Assembly (NCBI GenBank): GCA_002405445.1
Contig: DHLV01000107.1
Coordinates: forward strand, 10,228-23,863
DNA from: Flammeovirgaceae bacterium UBA4659
GTDB lineage: Bacteria; Bacteroidota; Bacteroidia; Cytophagales; Cyclobacteriaceae
Length of the DNA stretch: 13,636 nt
Direction of reading: 5' to 3'
Below the pieces are notes generated by a model that did no database searches, had not been told where the DNA came from, and saw only the letters and a program-made list of their open reading frames with translations. A program made the translations under genes and the position numbers. Below are positions 6,699-13,636 of the stretch, one piece after another; the stretch's first letter is position 1, and every line of letters begins with the position of its first letter.

Positions 6699-8612
6699 TT
6701 AGCTTGCGGCACCCTCCAGCTCGTCAATCTCTAACGCCAATTTTTCCCATCGCTTGTTTTGATCGGCTAATTGTTGATTGACTTTTTCAAAACGCTGTTG
6801 TACTTCACCCAGTTTCTGAAAATTGCCATACACCTCTGGCAACGTTAACTCATTCTCAACTTTTTGCTTGTCGGATTGCAGCGTTTGAATCAACTCCTCG
6901 ACTTTTTTTAGCTCTTTGTTCAAGTCAGCCAATTTCTTTTGAGCGTTGGGCGCAACGGGTTTGGGTTCTGGCTTTGGTTTGGTGGTCTTCTTTTCTGCCA
7001 GATCACTCTTCGGCACCACATTGTTCTTTCTCCAATACTCGTATTCTTCGTATGTGCCAGGGTACTCCTTAATTTGCTGGTTCTCAATAAACCAAATCTT
7101 GTTGGCCACCTGACTAACAAAATGGCGGTTGTGTGAAACCACTACAAAACTCCCTTGGTATTGCTGCAATGCCTGAATCAAAATATTTTCCGAAATAAAA
7201 TCCAGGTGGTTAGTCGGTTCATCTAACAACAAAAAGTTTGCTTCTGATATCAACGTTTTGGCCAACGCCACCCGAGACTTTTCTCCTCCAGACAATACCT
7301 TGATTTTCTTGTAAACGTCATCGTCTGAAAACAAAAAGCAACCCAACACGTTGCGCAACTCTTGCTCGGTCTTTCCACTGCCGGCTTGCTTCAACTCTTC
7401 CAATATTTCATTCTCTACGTGCAATGCCTCCAATTGGTGCTGTGCGTAAAATCCGTAGATAACATTGTACCCAATTATGCGCTCTCCTTCCACTGGCTCG
7501 GTGTTAGCCAAAATGCGTAGCAACGTTGACTTGCCCTTGCCATTTGCACCAATCAGCGCAATTTTATCTCCGCGTTCAATACCAGCCTGTGTGTGCTGTA
7601 AGATCTGCAGCTGCCCATATGCTTTCGACACATCCTTCAGGGTGACCACGTGCCGACCAGATGGCTGTTTGAAAGTAAACCTAAAGTTAACTTCGGCCAC
7701 ATCGCTTACCACTTCATCAATCATGTCCATACGGTCCAGTGCTTTGATACGCGACTGTACTTGTCGTGCTTTAGTAGCTTTCGCTTTGAACCGTTCGATG
7801 AAACGTTCTGTCTGTCGGATTTTTGCTTGTTGATTTTCATAAGCGCCCTGCTGAATTTCTTCGCGCATGGCCTTCTCCTCCAAATAAAAGGAGTAGTTGC
7901 CTTCGTAGGTAATCAGTTGTTCTTGTGTAACCTCAACCGTCTTGCTAATGACATTATCCAAAAAAGTGCGGTCGTGCGATACAATGATGACGGCACCCTC
8001 ATAAGTGCGCAAATAGTTTTCCACCCATTCAATGGAAGGTAAATCCAAATGGTTGGTGGGCTCATCCAACATCAAGCAAGATGGTTTTTCTAAGAGTAAC
8101 TTTGCCAACATCACGCGCATGCGCCATCCACCCGAAAATTCCCGCAAAGGGCGATGCAAATCTTGTGTTGAGAATCCAATTCCTTCCAACACCTCTTCTG
8201 CTTTCGACTGCATGGTGTAGCCATCCAACTGCTCAAATTTCTCCTGCAATTTGGTCAGTTTCTCCACCAAGGCTTCAGAATACTCAGCCTCTAGCTGATG
8301 GATAGTTTTTTCCAACTCACGCTGTGTGTCAACCGCATCTTTGAACGCGCCCATCGCTACGGTAATGATTGCATCGTCTGTTTGATACGACAGCAAATCC
8401 TGATTCAAGAAACCAAGCGTACAATCTTTGGCTTTGCTGATGTTGCCGCTGTCGATCGTAATATCTCCGTTGATGATTTTCAACAAGGTAGACTTGCCGC
8501 GGCCATTGAGCCCAATCAAGCCAATTTTATCATTCGGCTTGATGAACATTGAGGCATCGCGGTACAACGCGCGACCACCAATAAAGTAAGAAATGTTGGA
8601 AATGGAAATCAT
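6699..8612 (-). CDS. ABC-F family ATPase (translation factor type) with C-terminal coiled coil
   Basis: A 637-residue soluble protein with two ATP-binding cassettes and no membrane segments. Cassette 1 has Walker A GLNGRGKS (34-41), signature SGGW (160-163) and Walker B LMLDEPTNHLD with catalytic E184. Cassette 2 has Walker A with K361, signature SGGE from S441 and Walker B LLLDEPTNHLD with E465. Between the cassettes a long basic helical stretch (about 240-285, including IERFKAKATKARQVQSRIKAL) is the P-site tRNA interaction linker that defines ABC-F proteins acting at the ribosome. The last 80 or so residues are a Lys/Glu/Gln coiled coil after a Pro/Lys hinge, as in Uup-type members. A role as housekeeping factor or antibiotic protection cannot be told from sequence alone. 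ATG at 8612 gives the usual MISISNISYFIGG opening; a TTG at 8624 would add four residues and is less likely. Confidence 0.9.
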   Translation of the reverse strand: MISISNISYFIGGRALYRDASMFIKPNDKIGLIGLNGRGKSTLLKIINGDITIDSGNISKAKDCTLGFLNQDLLSYQTDDAIITVAMGAFKDAVDTQRELEKTIHQLEAEYSEALVEKLTKLQEKFEQLDGYTMQSKAEEVLEGIGFSTQDLHRPLREFSGGWRMRVMLAKLLLEKPSCLMLDEPTNHLDLPSIEWVENYLRTYEGAVIIVSHDRTFLDNVISKTVEVTQEQLITYEGNYSFYLEEKAMREEIQQGAYENQQAKIRQTERFIERFKAKATKARQVQSRIKALDRMDMIDEVVSDVAEVNFRFTFKQPSGRHVVTLKDVSKAYGQLQILQHTQAGIERGDKIALIGANGKGKSTLLRILANTEPVEGERIIGYNVIYGFYAQHQLEALHVENEILEELKQAGSGKTEQELRNVLGCFLFSDDDVYKKIKVLSGGEKSRVALAKTLISEANFLLLDEPTNHLDFISENILIQALQQYQGSFVVVSHNRHFVSQVANKIWFIENQQIKEYPGTYEEYEYWRKNNVVPKSDLAEKKTTKPKPEPKPVAPNAQKKLADLNKELKKVEELIQTLQSDKQKVENELTLPEVYGNFQKLGEVQQRFEKVNQQLADQNKRWEKLALEIDELEGAAS

Positions 8613-8664
8613 AACAAAAGGCAAAGGTAACGCGCAGCACCCATTGTCGAAAGCAAAAAGGTAA

Positions 8665-8900
8665 TTACAACTTGCCCAGCCTTAGAAAAAGGGGAAAAGT
8701 GATGGTTTCTCGTGGCCCTTCCACAATGGGCGCAGCTGTTCTATCAACGGAGGCACGGGGTCGTATTTATTTGCCGTTTTGAATTTGTGAACAGCCGACC
8801 CTGTGGAAAGATAGCCCTGCAATTGTTCAATATTCCATTGCACCGAAAATGAAAAGTCTGGCGAATCGATTTCCTCAAATGGAAATGGTAAGAGTTCATT
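8665..8900 (-). pseudogene. C-terminal remnant of a class I SAM-dependent methyltransferase, frameshifted
   Basis: Between the pump and ABC-F genes a minus-strand frame without a start codon is open from 8900 to a TAA at 8682-8684. It encodes about 72 residues that read as the end of a small-molecule methyltransferase of the trans-aconitate methyltransferase-like type: PFPFEEIDSPDF, VQWNIEQLQGYLSTGSAVHKF, and EQLRPLW before the end. The expected family ending, FLRLGKL followed by a stop, is present but in another frame at 8685-8665 (CTA AGG CTG GGC AAG TTG TAA). Joining the two needs one extra base in the run of five T (plus-strand A at 8686-8690). The first two thirds, with the SAM-binding motifs, are absent, because the frame meets a TAG right beside the pump gene's stop. 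Both faults together mean a dead fragment, though the frameshift alone could be a sequencing error. Confidence 0.8.
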
Positions 8901-11900
8901 CTAAAGGAATATCCCCCGGCTTCTCTCCTACTACCTCCACTTTGGGCGGCAATAGCTTGTACATAACAGGCGTTACCAAACGAGATAACAAGGTTGATGA
9001 AATCAATCCACCAATGATTACCAACGCCAAAGGCGAATACAACGGGTTGCCTTCGATCGCCAATGGAATCAATCCCCCAATGGCAGTCAACGATGTCAAC
9101 ACAATCGGCACGAAACGAATCTCGCCAGCTTTCTCAATCGCTTCGTTCAGTTCCACTCCGCGCTCGCGCAGTTGATGCGTAAAATCAACCAACAAAATCG
9201 AGTTCTTCACTTCAATGCCCGCCAAGGCAATTAAACCAACCACGGCCACGAACGACAATGGGTTACCCGTCAAAAACAACATGGTAACGGCACCAATCAC
9301 GCCCAAAGGAATAACCGATAACACAATCAACGTGCTTTTGAAATTACCGAACTCCAATACCAACACGGCAATAAACCCAAACACCGTTATCATAATGATG
9401 GTGCTCAGACCACCAAACGACTCTTGCTTGTTCTCTACTTCGCCTGCTGCTTGGTAATAATACCCTTTCGGGAAGGGAAACGCGTCCAACTTTTTAATCA
9501 CTTCGTTGGTCACGTTTTCGTACAGATACCCACTCTTCACGAACGAAGTCACGGTCGCAAAACGCGCCTTGTCGTAGTGGCGAATTAAATTAGGTGACGT
9601 TTCAAATTCCACAGTGGCCACTTGTTTGAGCGGAATGGCTTGGCCGATGACGGAATTGATTTGCAACTTGTCAAACACATCATAGTTTGCATATTGTCCT
9701 TTCGGTAATGTGACAGAAATATTGATGTCGTCTTGCCCCTCTCCGGGTGTAAACTTGCCCACGTTCAAGCCAGCCACTCCTAAGCGAATGCTTCGGTCAA
9801 TGTCTGCAATAGACACGCCCAACAAACCCGCCTTCTCTTTGTTGATTCTGATTTTCAAATCAGTTTGCTGGTTGGCGAGCGGATTGTTCACATAAATGGT
9901 TCCTTCGGTGTTTTTGATGAGTTGTTCTACGCGCATGGAAATATTGCGTAGCGTATCCAGGTTCTCCCCAAAAATGCGCATGGCAATGGGCGCTTCCAGC
10001 GGTGGGCCTTGCTCAAAATCTTTCACCTCAATTTTTGCATTGGGGTAGTACATAAACTTCTCGCGCAATGCATCGATGAGTTTCGTTTTCTTTTCTGGCG
10101 AGATGTTTTTGGTTTGTACAAAAAACTGCGCAATGTTGCTAGACTCGCTGCGCCCCACCACGTTATAATAAATTCGTGGATTACCCTTGCCTACATTGGT
10201 GGTGAAGTACACAATCTCTTCTTCCTTTTTCAATTCGTCTTCTACATATCGCGCCACGCGATCTGTCTCGAAAATGTTGGTACTGTTAGGTGTTTCGATG
10301 TTGATCAAGAACTGTGGCTTCTCTGATTTTGGGAACAAGCTAAAGCCCACTACTTTGAATAACCCCAAACTCATCACGAACAAAACCACCGTTCCGCCCA
10401 ACGTTGCCCATGGATGGCGCAAGCACCAATGCAAAATGCGGGTGTAAGAAGCATGAATTCCTTTTTTCAACGCACGCAAGAATATGTTTCCTTCGGGCGA
10501 CTCATGTGTTTTCAAAATACGACTTGCTAAAAAAGGTACGATGGTCAACGATACAAACAACGAAGCCAGCACCGTAAAAATCACAGCCATGGGCAGACTA
10601 CGAATAAAATCGCCCGCTGCCTCTGGCAAAAATACGAGTGGCAAAAAGGCCAGTATCAGCGTTGCCGTACAACCCAACACCGCCAAACCAATTTGCTTAG
10701 TCGCCTCAATACTCGCTTCGCGCTTACCTTTACCCGCGCGCAGGTAGCGCTCAATGTTTTCAATCACCACAATAGAGTCATCGACCAAAATACCGAGTGC
10801 AACAATCAAGCCCACAATGCTCAATTGGTTAATGGAGAACCCAAACGTATCCAACAGAAACAAACCGGTAAAAATTGACAATGGTATTGAAATCATTACC
10901 ACAATGGCCGCGCGTGTGCCCAACGGCAACAGCGTAATCGACACCAACAAAATCGCAATGATGAAATCTTTGGCGAAGCGGCTCAATCGTGTGCTTACGC
11001 TCTTCGCTTGGTCGAAGTTCTTCACCATTTTGATGTGCGCAGGCAACTCTTTTTCAAACTGTTCAAGAATTGGCTTCACGGCATCATCTACTTTAAAAAT
11101 GTTCTGCCCCGGTTTTTGGCTGGCCGTGAGCAACACCGCGCGGTGGCCGTTCAATCGGGTGATGTGCGACTCCGGTTCATAACCGCTTGATACATCGGCT
11201 ACAACTTTCAAATACAAAATCTTGCCGTTGGCCGAATAAACAATCGTATTTTTGATCTCATCAACGCTTTTGTAATCTCCGCTGGTTTTAATATTGAAGT
11301 TGCGCGTGTTCATTTGAATACGGCCACCGGGTATGTTGGCATTCTCACTTTGCAACGCACCCAACACGGCATTCACCGGGATTTTGTTCAACGCCATTTT
11401 TTCGATGTTCAGCGCTACTCTCACTTCTTGTTCGGGGAAACCAAATGTTTCAATCTTCTTCAAAGTCTTTACTTTCTCCAATCGGTCTTCGAGATTCTCA
11501 ACTTTCTCCTCCAGCTCTCGGTAAGTAGCCGTTTCCGAAATCAGCGCCAACTGAAGAATGTTTACATCCGTAGAAGAAAAACGCTGCACGTTGATGGCGT
11601 AAATGTCGGGTGGCAGCTCTTTGCGCAGCGCATCTACTTCGCGAATAATCTCTTGGTACTTCTCGTCTCGGTCCGACTCATGTTTGTAATCAACACGAAA
11701 CACCGCCAAGCCATCGCTAATGGAAGTAGTCACACGCTTGAGGTCATCCAATTCATTGATGCGCTTTTCCATCGGGTCCACCACCAACTTCTCCATGTCG
11801 GCAGGACCAGTGCCTGGATACACCACCACAATTGAAAAACTGGGTTGATCGGTTTCAGGGTCCTCACCCCGAGGCATATTCACGAGCGAGTTCACACCAA

Positions 11901-11970
11901 TGGCCAGCACCAACGCAAAAATGATAAGCGTGAACTGGTAATTTTTTACAGAAAATTCAGCGATGCGCAT
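8896..11970 (-). CDS. Efflux RND transporter, inner-membrane permease subunit (AcrB/HAE-like)
   Basis: A 1024-residue proton-driven pump, full length for the family. It starts MRIAEFSVKNYQFTLIIFALVLAIGV (first helix), followed by the periplasmic porter segment beginning NMPRGEDPETDQP. The proton relay is intact: D397 and D398 in helix 4 (ILVDDSIVVIENIERY, matching D407/D408 of AcrB) and K922 in helix 10 (AGIEVKNSILLVDF, matching K940). Helical blocks at about 335-480 and 850-1000 give the usual twelve membrane spans. The protein would work as a trimer with the adaptor and TolC-type genes upstream. The start is 5 bases after the adaptor stop, so the two are co-translated. Substrates cannot be predicted; the PRGEDPETDQP opening is shared by many uncharacterised Bacteroidota pumps. 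The stop codon abuts the methyltransferase remnant, so the last dozen residues (VVGEKPGDIPLE) may be a newly acquired tail. Confidence 0.95.
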   Translation of the reverse strand: MRIAEFSVKNYQFTLIIFALVLAIGVNSLVNMPRGEDPETDQPSFSIVVVYPGTGPADMEKLVVDPMEKRINELDDLKRVTTSISDGLAVFRVDYKHESDRDEKYQEIIREVDALRKELPPDIYAINVQRFSSTDVNILQLALISETATYRELEEKVENLEDRLEKVKTLKKIETFGFPEQEVRVALNIEKMALNKIPVNAVLGALQSENANIPGGRIQMNTRNFNIKTSGDYKSVDEIKNTIVYSANGKILYLKVVADVSSGYEPESHITRLNGHRAVLLTASQKPGQNIFKVDDAVKPILEQFEKELPAHIKMVKNFDQAKSVSTRLSRFAKDFIIAILLVSITLLPLGTRAAIVVMISIPLSIFTGLFLLDTFGFSINQLSIVGLIVALGILVDDSIVVIENIERYLRAGKGKREASIEATKQIGLAVLGCTATLILAFLPLVFLPEAAGDFIRSLPMAVIFTVLASLFVSLTIVPFLASRILKTHESPEGNIFLRALKKGIHASYTRILHWCLRHPWATLGGTVVLFVMSLGLFKVVGFSLFPKSEKPQFLINIETPNSTNIFETDRVARYVEDELKKEEEIVYFTTNVGKGNPRIYYNVVGRSESSNIAQFFVQTKNISPEKKTKLIDALREKFMYYPNAKIEVKDFEQGPPLEAPIAMRIFGENLDTLRNISMRVEQLIKNTEGTIYVNNPLANQQTDLKIRINKEKAGLLGVSIADIDRSIRLGVAGLNVGKFTPGEGQDDINISVTLPKGQYANYDVFDKLQINSVIGQAIPLKQVATVEFETSPNLIRHYDKARFATVTSFVKSGYLYENVTNEVIKKLDAFPFPKGYYYQAAGEVENKQESFGGLSTIIMITVFGFIAVLVLEFGNFKSTLIVLSVIPLGVIGAVTMLFLTGNPLSFVAVVGLIALAGIEVKNSILLVDFTHQLRERGVELNEAIEKAGEIRFVPIVLTSLTAIGGLIPLAIEGNPLYSPLALVIIGGLISSTLLSRLVTPVMYKLLPPKVEVVGEKPGDIPLE

Positions 11971-11975
11971 AGAGG

Positions 11976-13037
11976 TTAGTTTTTAGCGATGGATACAACT
12001 GAATTTTCGGTCAAGAAAGCAGAGCCCGCGGAAACCACTTGCTCAATGCCTTCCAAGCCTGACGACACAAATGCTTTTTGGCTCTCGAGATACGCCACCT
12101 GTACCGGCACTTTCTTCACCGACTTACCATCGGCTTGTACCACAAAAACACTTCCGCTTTTGCCTTGCCCTTCTACGATTACCTCAATCGGTACGCTCCA
12201 TAACTTTTGCTTGGCCGAAGGTTGAATCCGCACTTTTGCAAAAAGCCCGGAAGCCAGCTTCTTATTGCCTGCATTTATTTTTACCTCCGCCTGGTACAAA
12301 CCCGTTACTAAATCAGCCCCTTCGTTTACTGAACTTAGCTCGCCTTGCAATTCGGAATTGGGGTACGCATCAGTGGTAATCGAAACCTTGTCACCGGCTT
12401 TTACACGCACCCAATCCACATCGGGCAAACCTACCTTTACAATCCAACTGCTCTGCCCAGATGTGTTCATCATCAATGCGGGCGTACCAATCAAAGCCAG
12501 TTCGCCTTCGTTCAAAAACTTTTTGATGACCTTGCCCGATGCCAACGCCCGAATGGTAGAAAACTGTTTATTGAACAAGGCGATGCGATAACTTTCTTGC
12601 GCCACATTCAAAGCTGTTTGCAAATTTTGGATTTGCTCCAGCGTGGCCGCAGAATCTTTGAACAACTTTTGCCCTCTTTCAAAATCGCGGGTGGCTTTGT
12701 CTAAACCGTTTTTTGCCTGACTGACTTGCGCATCAATCTCAGTCAAATCAAGAGAAGCCAGCAATTGTCCTTTGCTAACGGCATCGCCTTCTTTCACGTA
12801 AATCTTTTGAATGATGCCCGGCACTTTAAACGACAAGCGCGATTCCGTTTCCGTGCTGATCAGCCCAGAGCTGATCACGGGTAATGAATACTCCCCTTGC
12901 TCAACAGTTACCAATTTCACCGCCACAGCCGATTCATCAATCGTTACTTTAGTGGTTTCCTTTTTTTCGCCACCACAGGAAAACATGATGGCGGCCAGCG
13001 AAATCGGAATTAGGACAAACAGATATTTCTTTTTCAT
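11976..13037 (-). CDS. Efflux RND periplasmic adaptor lipoprotein (HlyD/AcrA family)
   Basis: A 353-residue membrane fusion protein that links the inner-membrane pump to the outer-membrane channel. The N-terminus has a signal sequence and lipobox IMFSC with the lipidated Cys at 21. After a charged spacer, LSFKVPGIIQKIYVKEGDAVSKGQLLASLD is the first half of the lipoyl-like domain. A helical hairpin follows (DAQVSQAKNGLDKATRDFERG to LNVAQESYRIAL), and the second half of the lipoyl domain is IRALASGKVIKKFLNEGELAL. The beta-barrel domain (VDWVRVKAGDKVSITTDAYP) and membrane-proximal domain (VPIEVIVEGQG, SVFVVQADGKSVKKVPVQV) complete the normal order. ATG at 13037 is chosen over an in-frame TTG two codons upstream. 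It sits between the TolC-type gene, from which a palindromic spacer separates it, and the pump gene 5 bases downstream. Confidence 0.93.
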   Translation of the reverse strand: MKKKYLFVLIPISLAAIMFSCGGEKKETTKVTIDESAVAVKLVTVEQGEYSLPVISSGLISTETESRLSFKVPGIIQKIYVKEGDAVSKGQLLASLDLTEIDAQVSQAKNGLDKATRDFERGQKLFKDSAATLEQIQNLQTALNVAQESYRIALFNKQFSTIRALASGKVIKKFLNEGELALIGTPALMMNTSGQSSWIVKVGLPDVDWVRVKAGDKVSITTDAYPNSELQGELSSVNEGADLVTGLYQAEVKINAGNKKLASGLFAKVRIQPSAKQKLWSVPIEVIVEGQGKSGSVFVVQADGKSVKKVPVQVAYLESQKAFVSSGLEGIEQVVSAGSAFLTENSVVSIAKN

Positions 13038-13061
13038 AAACAAGTTTTTAAAAGTTTTTTA

Positions 13062-13092
13062 GTCGTCTGACCGCTCGGAGCGGTCTAACGAC
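13062..13092. repeat. 31-base near-perfect palindrome between the TolC and adaptor genes
   Basis: The core GACCGCTC-G-GAGCGGTC (13069-13085) pairs completely apart from its central base. After a two-base mismatch on each side, five more bases pair (GTCGT with ACGAC), so 13 of 15 positions per arm match. It lies in the 62-base spacer. On the transcribed minus strand it is followed by A-rich rather than T-rich sequence, so it is not a classical terminator. It resembles a REP-type dispersed element or an intercistronic mRNA hairpin that would lower or protect adaptor-pump expression relative to the TolC gene. No second copy was seen in the window. Confidence 0.7.
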
Positions 13093-13099
13093 CGGGTTG

Positions 13100-13636
13100 T
13101 TATAGATTCGACAATGTTTTATGTAAGGCTGCTTCTTTGCGAAGCAACTCGTAATGATTGATAGATTGTGTTAAGCGTGCGGTGGTGAGTTTGTTTTGAG
13201 CGTCCAAATACTCCAACAAAATCGCTTGGCCTTCGCTGTACTTGCTGCGGATGATTTGAAACGAACGCTCGGTGCTGCGCACACCACTCTGTGAGGCCGC
13301 ATACGCCTGCCGAGCAGTCTCCAATTCGTAATGCGACTGGATCACCTGCAGTTCAATTTGTTTCTTCAATTGCTGCATTTTGTTTTCCAACACACTTTGA
13401 TCAATGCGGGCTTGTTGCAGGCGGGTTTTCTTCTCTCCTCCTTTGAATAAGTCCCAGCTCAATCCAAACTGCACCAGATAAAATTGTTGCGGCTGGTCGA
13501 ACTTGTATTGAAAACCTTGGTAGCCGACATCGCCCACCACATTGACTTTTGGCCAAAGGGCGTTGCCTTTTTGTAAGCCGACTAGTTGCTCGTTGGCGCG
13601 GAGGCCGCCCTCCAACTGTTTTACTTCTTGCCGATT
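13100..13636 (-). CDS. TolC-family outer-membrane efflux protein, C-terminal part (5' end outside window)
   Basis: The last 178 residues of an outer-membrane factor; the reading frame stays open to the right edge, so the gene continues beyond it and the in-frame TTG at 13615 is not a start. Seen: a membrane beta segment, WPKVNVVGDVGYQG, FYLVQFGLSWDLFKGG (the family's GLSWDLF-x-G signature before the second helical repeat), then two long helices, TRLQQARIDQSVLENKMQQL and about YELETARQAYAASQSGVRSTERSFQIIRSKY, the SEGQAILLEYLDAQNKLTTARL motif, and a closing NHYELLRKEAAL helix. TolC-type proteins form trimeric ducts through the outer membrane and periplasm. It is first in the order TolC-adaptor-pump, a common Bacteroidota arrangement. 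Any regulator or operon promoter is outside the window. Confidence 0.93.
   Translation of the reverse strand, partial: NRQEVKQLEGGLRANEQLVGLQKGNALWPKVNVVGDVGYQGFQYKFDQPQQFYLVQFGLSWDLFKGGEKKTRLQQARIDQSVLENKMQQLKKQIELQVIQSHYELETARQAYAASQSGVRSTERSFQIIRSKYSEGQAILLEYLDAQNKLTTARLTQSINHYELLRKEAALHKTLSNL

Noticed and set aside
8622..8629. Perfect TAnnTTTG match (TACCTTTG) on the minus strand upstream of the ABC-F gene
   Set aside because: It ends only 9 bases before the ATG at 8612, leaving almost no leader, and no TTG lies 19-21 bases upstream of it.
8682..8694. Programmed frameshift to complete the methyltransferase C-terminus
   Set aside because: The run of C and T could be slippery, but the N-terminal two thirds of the enzyme are missing, so there is no functional product to recode.
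8849..11835. Several plus-strand open frames of 60-170 codons opposite the efflux pump gene, the longest at 11314-11835
   Set aside because: They lie wholly inside a long, motif-complete gene on the other strand, have no recognisable motifs, and have the composition expected of antisense shadows.

Overview
The window looks like a chromosomal piece of a Bacteroidota genome, probably of the Cytophagales type. The evidence is a type IX secretion system plug protein (a family confined to this phylum), lipoproteins with short S-C lipoboxes, an ECF sigma factor coupled to a membrane-anchored beta-barrel protein, an LVIVD-repeat lipoprotein, starts with little Shine-Dalgarno signal, and promoter-like boxes of the Bacteroidota TTG / TAnnTTTG kind. 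No rRNA, tRNA, insertion sequence or CRISPR array is visible.

Left edge (1-2633): the 3' end of a cas6-like CRISPR endoribonuclease gene runs in from outside on the + strand. It faces a two-gene minus-strand unit: a small secreted protein with the two ends of a WD40 family but almost no propeller, followed 8 bases later by the T9SS plug gene.

Middle (2724-6697): a compact four-gene + strand operon. It encodes an ECF sigma factor, an overlapping gene for a protein with an N-terminal anti-sigma-like segment, one inner-membrane helix, a long Ser/Thr-rich linker and a predicted outer-membrane barrel, then an LVIVD beta-propeller lipoprotein and a small predicted outer-membrane protein. It reads as a cell-envelope sensing module whose signal is unknown, and it is the best candidate here for an undescribed system.

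Right part (6699-13636), all minus strand: an ABC-F translation factor; a decayed C-terminal remnant of a class I SAM-dependent methyltransferase (truncated at its N-terminus and frameshifted near its end); and a tripartite RND efflux operon transcribed in the order TolC-type outer-membrane factor (cut by the window edge), lipoprotein periplasmic adaptor, and proton-driven inner-membrane pump. A 31-base near-perfect palindrome sits between the TolC and adaptor genes.

The sigma operon and the ABC-F gene converge with one base between their stop codons. Family assignments come from motif recognition by eye; no search was run.
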